Part shown: in pieces, positions 41,151 to 51,099 of the stretch | Layout: each line of letters starts with the position of its first letter | Position numbering within the stretch: position 1 is the first letter of the stretch | Assembly (NCBI GenBank): GCA_033782935.1 | Contig: JAWQEG010000490.1 | Location: forward strand, 2,448,001-2,512,000 | DNA from: Petrolisthes cinctipes | Taxonomy: Eukaryota > Arthropoda > Malacostraca > Decapoda > Porcellanidae | DNA: 64,000 nt | Direction of reading: 5' to 3' | Notes under the pieces: model-generated | Database searches by the model: none | The model's input: only the letters and a program-made list of their open reading frames with translations | Told to the model about the DNA's origin: nothing | Made by a program: the position numbers and the translations under genes

Positions 41151-43239
41151 GGGTCCCACTCTGGGCTGCCTCACAGGGTGGTCAGCAGCCTGGCCCACCC
41201 ACGGCTGGGCAGCAAGGATAATTCGCCAGGGCCTGTCATGGCCCTGGATTACTGTTCCGGTGAGTAACTGTCATCTTTACTTTCTGACATATGAATTATG
41301 CCTAATCCCGTCCTTGGGCTACCGTTAGGTCAAAATCAGATTTTCCCTTGCGTTCAAAATCTCTGCCTCTCCTGTCATTTACCCCCCAACCACCCCCGGG
41401 TCCCTCGGGCCCCGGGGGATTAGGATTAACGGTACTCTCACTGACACCTGTCTTCTCCCGTTACAGCCACTACGTCTACCTCCTGCCTCAACCAAAGTGT
41501 CACTTTCGGTCGTCCCGCATGTGTTAGAAATGCGGGAAAAAGGGGTAGTGGAGCGGGCGACGGGAAGGGTCTTTCTTTCTCGTTTATTCACGGTCCCCAA
41601 AAAGGACCAGGGAAAAACGAGATTGGTGATGGACCTGAGCAAGCTAAACAAATTCGTGAAAACGTTACATTTCAGGATGGTTTCGGTTGCTCAGGTCCGC
41701 ACAGTTCTGAGGAAGGGAGACTGGTTAGCATCCCTGGATCTCAAGGATGCGTACTGGCACGTCCCGATCCACCCCAGGTTTCGCCGCTTTCTGGCCTTCC
41801 AGGTGGGGACCGAGACGTTCCAGTTTACCAGGCTCCCTTTCGGTCTTTCTCTAGCTCCGCGAGTCTTCACAAAACTCGTGAGGGTGGTGGCATCCCGTCT
41901 GGCAGAGGCGGGTGTCCCCACCCTCATGTACCTGGACGATTGGTTGCTTCACGCCCCTTCCAAGGAGCAGGTAGCAAACAACGTCCGGGTAGCGAGGGGA
42001 GTGCTAGAGGAAATGGGGTTCCTGTTGAACATCCCCAAGTCCTCTCTCACCCCCACTCGCAAGCTGTGTTGGCTAGGAATAGAGTGGGACTCTCTTTCGG
42101 CCACCCTCTCTCTCGCTCCAGACAACGCCCGCCGGACCTTCCGCCACGTCCGCCAGGCGCATTTTTCCCGTACTTTCTCTCGCCGCCAGTGGGAATCATT
42201 GCTCGGGTCCCTAAATTTCACGGCCCCTGCAATGCCCCTGGGACGATTGAAACACAGGAGGCTGACGCGGGAGGTAAACCTCCACCTGTCCCCCGCACAC
42301 AGGGACCTTCCCAGGCAAGTGTCCCCCTCTCTCCACCGCCTCCTTCGCCCCTGGCTACGTCCCGGTGCCCTGCGTCAGCGGGTCCCCTGGGTGTTCCCTC
42401 CCCCGGGGATCACGGTGGCGACAGACGCATCGGACGTAGGCTGGGGATACCAGTCTTGCCTGGGACATCAACGGTGCGGGGGATGGAAGGAAGGGGAAAG
42501 GCTACTGCACATCAACGCCCGGGAGTTGATGGTAGCGAAGGAATGGCTCAACAGACACCCTCAGTTTGCCAGGATAGGCGTCCGCTTCGATATGGACAAC
42601 GTTGCGGCCGTGCAGTGCCTACAGAAACAGGGCACCGTACGGTCGGAAATTCTCCTGTCCCTGTCAGAACAGATTTTCGCAATAGCGGCCAAGAGGGACA
42701 TTCACCTCTCGGCCCGCTACGTGCCAGGGCGGGAGAACGATTGGGCGGACGCCCTATCCAGGTTCAGGGGGACGTCAGTCGAGTGGCAACTGCGTCCCCT
42801 TGTGTTCGAGTCTCTCTGCCTTCGCTACGGGACACCGGAGGTGGACCTATTCGCCTCCCCATCCACGGCCCTACTCTCTCTGTTCCTGACTTTCTCATCC
42901 AGAACAGAGGCGGGAGGCCCGGACGCCTTCACGGAGGACTGGAACAGGTGGGGTCATCTCTACCTCTTCCCACCCCCAGCCACTTCAGTCCTCCTGAAGG
43001 CGATCCTCAAGCTGCGCACCTTCAGGGGGAGGGTTTTCCTCATAGCCCCCCTCTGGCCAGCACAGCCGTGGTTCGGAGAGTTGTCCCGGTGGTGCCCGCA
43101 TCCCCTTCAGTTGGGATCGGCGTGCCTCTCCAGCACCCTGTCTGCACCACTCCAAGCGTCACTGAAACTACACGCTTGGAGTTTCTACGGGGAGTCCTCA
43201 GCAAAAGGTTCACTAAGGAGACAGTGGACAAGATGTTGA
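40947..43239 (+). CDS. Pol: reverse transcriptase, RNase H, Dam-like region
   Basis: Exons 40947-41259 and 41467-43239 (about 694 residues). The N-terminal part overlaps gag exon 4 in another frame and holds a GCLTGWSAAW..W..RI...G..W segment found before the RT domain in this family. RT motifs: LDLKDAYWHVPI (from 41734), LPFGLSLAP (about 41833), and the catalytic YLDD at 41929-41940. RNase H follows, with candidate acidic residues in TDAS (Asp 42424), NAREL (Glu 42523), DMDN (Asp 42595) and WADALSR (Asp 42748). The region 42841-43080 (VDLFASP, then DAF..DW, then YLFPPP) resembles the Dam-type N6-adenine methyltransferase domain of DIRS elements, where the usual NPPY is here FPPP, so activity is doubtful. 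No ATG lies in the first exon; the protein needs alternative splicing or frameshifting from gag. The frame ends in a stop that overlaps the recombinase start. Confidence 0.85.
41260..41466 (+). other. Candidate spliceosomal intron 4 (pol)
   Basis: Donor TTCCG/GTGAGTAAC and acceptor CTTCTCCCGTTACAG/CC, 207 bp, phase 0. It joins the frame ending WPWITVP to PLRLPPAS, reconstituting the usual sequence context just upstream of the reverse transcriptase fingers in DIRS pol. The intron length is divisible by three but it contains an in-frame TAG at 41326-41328. Confidence 0.75.
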
Positions 43240-44219
43240 GGGCTCATCGTCAGTCTTCGGTGCGACAATACGAATCGTGCTGGAAAAGATTCCAGGACTT
43301 CTTGCGAAGACACCCCTCCAGGGTCATCTCGGAGGACACAGTCCTGGAATTCCTCACGTGGCTCGCCGATTCCACCAACAGGGCCCCGGCGACGGTGCTT
43401 GCGCATCACGCAGCCCTGTCTGATCCCCTCCTCCTGGGTTTTAACATTAAGGTTTCGGAGAGGCCTCTCTCTCTCCTGAGGATGGGGATTCGGGCGGGGA
43501 CCGCACCTCACCGGGCCCAGACACCCTCCTGGTCCCTTCATCGTGTCCTTTCCTACCTGACCTTCGAGGGGGTCCCTCTGGAGGTTTGTCACCTCCTCCA
43601 GAAAGCTCTCTTCCTGCTCGCCTTAGCTACAGGTTACAGGGCTTCTCAGTTGGCAGCCCTGACCCGTCACACAGCCTTTTCTTCAGTAACCCCTAACCTT
43701 ACTTCCTTAACCATTTCCCCCTCTCCTGCTTTTCTAGCTAAGAACGAGCAGGCTGACGACAGAATTGGCCCTCTCGCAGTACCCTCGTTCCTGAGGGATG
43801 GAAATTTCCACCCCCTCTGCCCAGTCCACGCCTTTGTTGCATACGTGGAGGCGACGAGAGGGGCTTCTCCGGACCACCTCTTCTACAACTCTAGGTCCGG
43901 TAACCCTCTCTTCCCTAGGTCAATCGCTCGCCTTCTCTGCCGAGTGATAGAGAACGGGGATCCCGGACACGCCCCGAGGGCTCACAGCGTTAGGGGCGTG
44001 GCCGCCTCCCTCGCCTTCCTCAGGACTCACTCGGTGGAGAGGGTCAGGGATTTGGGGGGCTGGGCGTCCACTTCCTCCTTCAGGACGAGGTACCTGTTCC
44101 ACTCGCTCTCCCCTACCCCCTGTGTGGCTATGGGTACTCCACCTCCTATTCCCCAGGGTCCCCGCGGGAGACACATGGGGGGGAGGGGCCGCCCGAAGAG
44201 AAAAGGTCGGGTGATTTAA
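43233..44219 (+). CDS. Tyrosine recombinase (YR) of DIRS element
   Basis: The frame encodes 328 residues from ATG 43233 to TGA 44219. It begins with a SAM-like core-binding region (SSVRQYESCWKRFQDFL) and ends in the catalytic domain. The family tetrad is visible: Arg in ATGYRASQL (43638), His and Arg in HSVR (43983 and 43992), Trp in GGW (44061), and the nucleophile Tyr in FRTRYL (44091). The protein would integrate the circular DNA into the target. ATG and the pol stop overlap as ATGTTGA, suggesting termination-reinitiation; however the same frame is open for more than 1 kb upstream, and about 20 codons before the ATG (LEFLRGVLSKRFTKETVDK) look like true recombinase sequence, so a frameshift from pol or an upstream non-ATG entry is also possible. 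C-terminal residues after the tyrosine are Pro/Gly/Arg rich. Confidence 0.88.
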   Translation: MLRAHRQSSVRQYESCWKRFQDFLRRHPSRVISEDTVLEFLTWLADSTNRAPATVLAHHAALSDPLLLGFNIKVSERPLSLLRMGIRAGTAPHRAQTPSWSLHRVLSYLTFEGVPLEVCHLLQKALFLLALATGYRASQLAALTRHTAFSSVTPNLTSLTISPSPAFLAKNEQADDRIGPLAVPSFLRDGNFHPLCPVHAFVAYVEATRGASPDHLFYNSRSGNPLFPRSIARLLCRVIENGDPGHAPRAHSVRGVAASLAFLRTHSVERVRDLGGWASTSSFRTRYLFHSLSPTPCVAMGTPPPIPQGPRGRHMGGRGRPKRKGRVI

Positions 44220-44313
44220 GTCCCGTCACATCATCCCATACCTCATCCACATCTTGTACAGCTTCATACTCATCCCCATTCTTTACGTGTACATATGGTG
44301 AAAGAGAGACTAA

Positions 44314-44319
44314 AATAAA
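44314..44319 (+). terminator. Candidate polyadenylation signal AATAAA
   Basis: AATAAA lies 95 bp after the recombinase stop, in a locally AT-rich stretch. DIRS transcripts are thought to extend through the internal complementary region into the right repeat, so this site could end a shorter mRNA, or be unused. Confidence 0.4.
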
Positions 44320-44491
44320 TTACATTGTTACGGAATTCTTGTGTATTCATTTTCCAAACAATTACTTTACTACGATGAGTGACAGGAGATATTATTACAC
44401 AGGATATTTGGATCCTAGTGTCCTCCTTCATCCCCTCGGGATCACATTACCTGAGCGAGGGCCATAGCCCTAACTCAGAAGACTTGAATAA

Positions 44492-44516
44492 GGGGGGGGG
44501 GGAAAGGGGGGGGGGG
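44492..44516 (+). repeat. Paired 11-base G-runs (quadruplex candidate)
   Basis: Eleven G, AAA, eleven G. This could form an intramolecular G-quadruplex in DNA or RNA and is also a likely source of length variation or sequencing error. Confidence 0.7.
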
Positions 44517-44794
44517 TTGCCATGGGCACCTCCCCCCTCCTCTCCTAGGCCCGAACCCTCGAGTCTACCTATAAAGACTTTATGTGTAACAATTCTGGTC
44601 TATAACAGAATGGTCTACGGTTATATGGTATAAGCTACTTCTCCCCCACCACGGCTATTCACCTAGCCAGTGTCGGGAGGGGCGTTAGCTGCTGCCTCAC
44701 CGGGCTCGGTTATCTTTCCTGCCCTCCACTCTCAACCACTCTTAACTAGCACGTGATTGCCTCCACTTCACCTCCCACCTACCGCATCGCATGC

Positions 44795-44896
44795 ATAGCA
44801 AACAGCTGTGCTGGTTTCACTATACCAATAATAGTGCATTTGTCGAGGCTTCTAGCCGCTTAAATTGTATTTATTGGTTGTGAAACCAGCACAGCT
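44795..44896 (-). repeat. Internal complementary region (ICR)
   Basis: Bases 44795-44829 are the exact reverse complement of the left terminus 37760-37794. Bases 44830-44896 are the reverse complement of the right terminus 45143-45209 with one mismatch (A for C in the arm of the terminal hairpin). The two halves abut without spacer, so this region carries a copy of the circle junction ACTATT/ATTGGT read on the minus strand. In the DIRS replication model this region templates completion of the cDNA ends and bridges them for circularisation. Confidence 0.92.
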
Positions 44897-44949
44897 TCTA
44901 CTGTCCCACCCACCTCCGGATGCGCCAGGCACTCACTTCTTTCTCATTG
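44897..44949 (+). other. Spacer between ICR and right inverted repeat
   Basis: A 53-bp unique stretch (from TCTACTGTCCC to TTTCTCATTG) with no complement at the left end that I could see. No coding signal. Confidence 0.6.
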
Positions 44950-45159
44950 GAGTGGGCGAGCGGTATTCAGCGGAGGAGGGGCTTAATACCTCACCTCACC
45001 ACCACCAGGTGGCTCCACTATCAGTACAGCGCCAGATTTGAATTTTATTTACTTCTGATGAACGTCACGGAATTAACCCTTCCAACCCAGATTATGCCTA
45101 TACGGGGCCTGGGCTTGTGAAGGGGCCTATTCTATAGCAAACAGCTGTGCTGGTTTCAC
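44950..45159 (-). repeat. Right inverted terminal repeat
   Basis: This is the reverse complement of 37769-37978 with about six substitutions. Beyond it lies a 50-base right-terminal extension (45160-45209) with no partner at the left end except ACCAAT; this asymmetry is typical of DIRS elements. The extension is copied in the internal complementary region. Confidence 0.93.
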
Positions 45160-45179
45160 AACCAATAAATACAATTTAA

Positions 45180-45194
45180 GCGGCTAGAAGCCGC
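45180..45194. other. Small terminal hairpin in right extension
   Basis: GCGGCT, AGA loop, AGCCGC: a perfect 6-bp stem 15 bases from the right end of the element. The ICR copy of this motif has one stem base changed. It could be a recombinase-arm or RNA 3'-end signal; the function is inference only. Confidence 0.5.
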
Positions 45195-46219
45195 GACAAA
45201 TGCACTATTTTTAGCATGTTCTTAGCCTATATTTTGAAAATATTCTAGCCCTGTGTAGGCATGTACAGATTGCTTCTGGGACCCCAAAATATTGAATTTT
45301 CGGGTGTTTTGAGCCTGAATTTGAGATATAAACGGGTACAGAAGATACATGCACATATTGACTTTGGGCATCTAAAATGTCGATTTTCAGCATGTTTTGG
45401 GCCTGTATTTTGAAAATACTCTAACACTGAGTAGGCATGTACAGATTGCTTCTGGGACCCCAAAATATTGAATTTTCGGGTGTTTTGAGCCTGAATTTGA
45501 GATATAAACGGGTACAGAAGATACATGCACATATTGACTTTGGGCATCTAAAATATCGATTTTCAGGATGTTTTGGGGCTGTATTTTGAAAATACTCTAA
45601 CACTGAGTAGGCATGTACAGATTGCTTCTGGGACCCCAAAATATTGAATTTTCGGGTGTTTTGAGCCTGAATTTGAGATATAAACGGGTACAGAAGATGC
45701 ATGCACATATCGACTTTTGTGCACCTAAAAGATCGATTTTCAGTATGTTTTGAGCATGTATTTTGAAAATACTCTAACACGGAGTAGGCATGTACAGATC
45801 GCTTCTGGGACCCCTAAATAACGAATTTTCGGGGGTTTTGGGACTGAATTTGAGATATCGACTTTTTGGCACCTAAAAGATCGATTTTTAGCATGTTTTT
45901 AGCCTATATTTTGAAAATATTCTAGCACTGAGTAGGCATGTACAGATTGCTTCTGGGACCCCAAAATATTGAATTTTCGGGTGTTTTGAGCCTGAATTTG
46001 AAATTAAACGGGTACAGAAGATACATGCACATATTGACTTTGGGCATCTAAAATATCGATTTTCAGCATGTTTTGGGCCTGTATTTTGAAAATACTCTAA
46101 CACTGAGTAGGCATGTACAGATTGCTTCTGGGACCCCAAAATATTGAATTTTCGGGTGTTTTGAGCCTGAATTTGAGATATAAACGGGTACTGAAGATGC
46201 ATGCACATATCGACTTTTG

Positions 46220-49200
46220 TGCACCTAAAAGATCGATTTTCAGTATGTTTTTGGCCTGTATTTTGAAAATACTCTAACACGGAGTAGGCATGTACAGATA
46301 CCTTCTGGGACCTCTAAATATCGAATTTTCGGGTGTTTTGGGACTGAATTTGAGATATCGATTTTTTGGCACCTAAAATGTCGATTTTTAGCATGTTTTT
46401 AGCCTATATTTTGAAAATATTCTAGCACTGTGTAGGCATGTACAGATTGCTTCTGGGACCCCAAAATATTGAATTTTCGGGTGTTTTGAGCCTGAATTTG
46501 AGATATAAACAGGTACAGAAGATACATGCACATATTGACTTTTGGCATCTAAAATATCGATTTTCAGCATGTTTTGGGCCTGAATTTTGAAAATACTCTA
46601 AAACTGAGTAGGCATGTACAGATTGCTTCTGGGACCCCAAAATATTGAATTTTCGGGTGTTTTGAGCCTGAATTTGAGATATAAACGGGTACTGAAGATG
46701 CATGCACATATCGACTTTTGTGCACCTAAAAGATCGATTTTCAGTATGTTTTGAGCATGTATTTTGAAAATACTCTAACACGGAGTAGGCATGTACAGAT
46801 CGCTTCTGGGACCCCTAAATATCGAATTTTCGGGTGTTTTGGGACTGAATTTGAGATATCGACTTTTGGGCACCTAAAAGATCGATTTTTAGCATGTTTT
46901 TAGCCTATATTTTGAAAATATTCTAGCACTGTACAGATTGCTTCTGAGACCCCAAAATATTGAATTTTCGGGTGTTTTGAGCCTGAATTTGAGATATAAA
47001 TGGGTACAGAAGATACATGCACATATTGACTTTTGGCATCTAAAATATCGATTTTCAGCATGTTTTCGGCCTGAATTTTGAAAATACTCTAAAACTGAGT
47101 AGGCATGTACAGATTGCTTCTGGGACCCCAAAATATTGAATTTTCGGGTGTTTTGAGCCTGAATTTGAGATATAAACGGGTACTGAAGATGCATGCACAT
47201 ATCGACTTTTGTGCACCTAAAAGATCGATTTTCAGTATGTTTTGAGCATGTATTTTGAAAATACTCTAACACGGAGTAGGCATGTACAGATCGCTTCTGG
47301 GACCCCTAAATATCGAATTTTCGGGTGTTTTGGGACTGAATTTGAGATATCGACTTTTTGGCACCTAAAAGATCGATTTTTAGCATGTTTTTAGCCTATA
47401 TTTTGAAAATATTCTAGCACTGTACAGATTGCTTCTGAGACCCCAAAATATTGAATTTTCGGGTGTTTTGAGCCTGAATTCGAGATATAAACGGGTACAG
47501 AAGATACATGCACATATTGACTTTGGGCACCAAAAATATCGATTTTCAGCATGTTTTGGGCCTGTATTTTGAAAATACTCTAACACTGAGTAGGCATGTA
47601 CAGATTGCTTCTGGGACCCCAAAATATTGAATTTTCGGGTGTTTTGAGCCTGAATTTGAGATATAAACGGGTACTGAAGATGCATGCACATATCGACTTT
47701 TGTGCACCTAAAAGATCGATTTTCAGTATGTTTTGAGCATGTATTTTGAAAATACTCTAACACGGAGTAGGCATGTACAGATCGCTTCTGGGACCCCTAA
47801 ATATCGAATTTTCGGGTGTTTTGGGACTGAATTTGAGATATCGACTTTTGGGCACCTAAAAGATCGATTTTTAGCATGTTTTTAGCCTATATTTTGAAAA
47901 TATTCTAGCACTGAGTAGGCATGTACAGATTGCTTCTGGGACCCCAAAATATTGAATTTTCGAGTGTTTTGAGCCTGAATTTGAGATATAAACGGGTACA
48001 GAAGATACATGCACATATTGACTTTGGGCACCAAAAATATCGATTTTCAGCATGTTTTGGGCCTGAATTTTGAAAATACTCTAACACGGAGTAGGCATGT
48101 ACAGATCGCTTCTGGGACCCCAAAATATCGAATTTTCGGGTGTTTAGGGCCAGAATTTGAGATATAAACGGGTACAGAAGATGCATGCACATATCGACTT
48201 TTGGGCACCTAAAAGATCGATTTTCAGTATGTTTTTGGCCTGTATTTTGAAAATACTCTAACACGGAGTAGGCATGTACAGATACCTTCTGGGACCTCTA
48301 AATATCGAATTTTCGGGTGTTTTGGGACTGAATTTGAGATATCGATTTTTTGGCACCTAAAATGTCGATTTTTAGCATGTTTTTAGCCTATATTTTGAAA
48401 ATATTCTAGCACTGTGTAGGCATGTACAGATTGCTTCTGGGACCCCAAAATATTGAATTTTCGGGTGTTTTGAGCCTGAATTTGAGATATAAACAGGTAC
48501 AGAAGATACATGCACATATTGACTTTTGGCATCTAAAATATCGATTTTCAGCATGTTTTGGGCCTGAATTTTGAAAATACTCTAAAACTGAGTAGGCATG
48601 TACAGATTGCTTCTGGGACCCCAAAATATTGAATTTTCGGGTGTTTTGAGCCTGAATTTGAGATATAAACGGGTACTGAAGATGCATGCACATATCGACT
48701 TTTGTGCACCTAAAAGATCGATTTTCAGTATGTTTTGAGCATGTATTTTGAAAATACTCTAACACGGAGTAGGCATGTACAGATCGCTTCTGGGACCCCT
48801 AAATATCGAATTTTCGGGTGTTTTGGGACTGAATTTGAGATATCGACTTTTGGGCACCTAAAAGATCGATTTTTAGCATGTTTTTAGCCTATATTTTGAA
48901 AATATTCTAGCACTGTACAGATTGCTTCTGAGACCCCAAAATATTGAATTTTCGGGTGTTTTGAGCCTGAATTTGAGATATAAATGGGTACAGAAGATAC
49001 ATGCACATATTGACTTTTGGCATCTAAAATATCGATTTTCAGCATGTTTTCGGCCTGAATTTTGAAAATACTCTAAAACTGAGTAGGCATGTACAGATTG
49101 CTTCTGGGACCCCAAAATATTGAATTTTCGGGTGTTTTGAGCCTGAATTTGAGATATAAACGGGTACTGAAGATGCATGCACATATCGACTTTTGTGCAC

Positions 49201-50350
49201 CTAAAAGATCGATTTTCAGTATGTTTTGAGCATGTATTTTGAAAATACTCTAACACGGAGTAGGCATGTACAGATCGCTTCTGGGACCCCTAAATATCGA
49301 ATTTTCGGGTGTTTTGGGACTGAATTTGAGATATCGACTTTTTGGCACCTAAAAGATCGATTTTTAGCATGTTTTTAGCCTATATTTTGAAAATATTCTA
49401 GCACTGTACAGATTGCTTCTGAGACCCCAAAATATTGAATTTTCGGGTGTTTTGAGCCTGAATTCGAGATATAAACGGGTACAGAAGATACATGCACATA
49501 TTGACTTTGGGCACCAAAAATATCGATTTTCAGCATGTTTTGGGCCTGTATTTTGAAAATACTCTAACACTGAGTAGGCATGTACAGATTGCTTCTGGGA
49601 CCCCAAAATATTGAATTTTCGGGTGTTTTGAGCCTGAATTTGAGATATAAACGGGTACTGAAGATGCATGCACATATCGACTTTTGTGCACCTAAAAGAT
49701 CGATTTTCAGTATGTTTTGAGCATGTATTTTGAAAATACTCTAACACGGAGTAGGCATGTACAGATCGCTTCTGGGACCCCTAAATATCGAATTTTCGGG
49801 TGTTTTGGGACTGAATTTGAGATATCGACTTTTGGGCACCTAAAAGATCGATTTTTAGCATGTTTTTAGCCTATATTTTGAAAATATTCTAGCACTGAGT
49901 AGGCATGTACAGATTGCTTCTGGGACCCCAAAATATTGAATTTTCGAGTGTTTTGAGCCTGATTTTGAGATATAAACGGGTACAGAAGATACATGCACAT
50001 ATTGACTTTGGGCACCAAAAATATCGATTTTCAGCATGTTTTGGGCCTGAATTTTGAAAATACTCTAACACGGAGTAGGCATGTACAGATCGCTTCTGGG
50101 ACCCCAAAATATCGAATTTTCGGGTGTTTAGGGCCAGAATTTGAGATATAAACGGGTACAGAAGATGCATGCACATATCGACTTTTGGGCACCTAAAAGA
50201 TCGATTTTCAGTATGTTTTTGGCCTGTATTTTGAAAATACTCTAACACGGAGTAGGCATGTACAGATACCTTCTGGGACCTCTAAATATCGAATTTTCGG
50301 GTGTTTTGGGACTGAATTTGAGATATCGATTTTTTGGCACCTAAAATGTC
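46220..50350. repeat. Tandem pair of 1984-bp satellite blocks
   Basis: Two adjacent copies with a constant shift of 1984 bp (501+491+491+501). Both have AAACAGGTACAG (46508 and 48492), GTTTTCGGCCTG, CTCTAAAACTGAG and CTGAATTCGAG. A third, slightly different copy lies near 54516 (shift 6144 from the second copy). Confidence 0.8.
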
Positions 50351-51099
50351 GATTTTTAGCATGTTTTTAGCCTATATTTTGAAAATATTCTAGCACTGTG
50401 TAGGCATGTACAGATTGCTTCTGGGACCCCAAAATATTGAATTTTCGGGTGTTTTGAGCCTGAATTTGAGATATAAACGGGTACAGAAGATACATGCACA
50501 TATTGACTTTGGGCATCTAAAATATCGATTTTCAGCATGTTTTGGGCCTGTATTTTGAAAATACTCTAACACTGAGTAGGCATGTACAGATTGCTTCTGG
50601 GACCCCAAAATATTGAATTTTTGGGGGTTTTGAGCCTGAATTTGAGATATAAACGGGTACTGAAGATGCATGCACATATCGATTTTTATGCACCTAAAAG
50701 ATCGATTTTCAGTATGTTTTGAGCATGTATTTTGAAAATACTCTAACACGGAGTAGGCATGTACAGATCGCTTCTGGGACCCCTAAATATCGAATTTTCG
50801 GGATTTTTGGGACTGAATTAGAGATATCGACTTTTTGGCACCTAAAAGATCGATTTTCAGCATGTTTTTAGCCTATATTTTGAAAATATTCTAGCACTGA
50901 GTACAGATTGCTTCTGGGACCCCAAAATATTGAATTTTTGGGTGTTTTGAGCCTGAATTTGAGATATAAACGGGTACAGAAGATACATGCACATATTGAC
51001 TTTGGGCACCAAAAATATCGATTTTCAGCATGTTTTGGGCCTGAATTTTGAAAATACTCTAACACGGAGTAGGCATGTACAGTTCGCTTCTGGGACCCC

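Larger units (their letters stand above)
44220..44794 (+). other. 3' non-coding region of the element
   Basis: No gene is visible. The segment contains the AATAAA at 44314, a pair of 11-base G-runs at 44492-44516, and short C-rich tracts. An 84-codon frame at 44379-44633 passes through the G-runs and has no recognisable features. Confidence 0.7.
37760..45209 (+). mobile_element. DIRS-like tyrosine-recombinase retrotransposon, full length
   Basis: The element is 7450 bp with 210-bp inverted terminal repeats, gag-like, RT/RNase H and tyrosine recombinase genes on the + strand, and an internal complementary region before the right repeat. This is the diagnostic architecture of DIRS elements: no LTRs, no integrase and no target duplication. 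All three coding regions are open once four candidate introns are removed, and the main catalytic residues are present, so the copy may be young. The left flank ends GTCGATT and the right flank begins TTTAGCATG; joining them restores a standard satellite monomer without loss or gain. Boundaries can slide by up to 3 nt because ATT occurs at the target and at both ends. GC content is strikingly higher than in the satellite. Confidence 0.93.

Noticed and set aside
41940..43232. Long open frame upstream of the recombinase ATG (a 759-codon frame in total)
   Set aside because: Most of it is a shadow of the RT/RNase H frame in GC-rich DNA, rich in Pro, Arg and Ser with no domain; only the last 20 or so codons before 43233 look meaningful.
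44379..44633. 84-codon frame after the recombinase
   Set aside because: It runs through the G-runs and has no motif; probably untranslated.
37757..45209. ATT at both ends as a 3-bp target-site duplication
   Set aside because: The ICR shows ATT on both sides of the circle junction, so the extra ATT comes from the element; the result is better explained by exchange within a shared ATT core.
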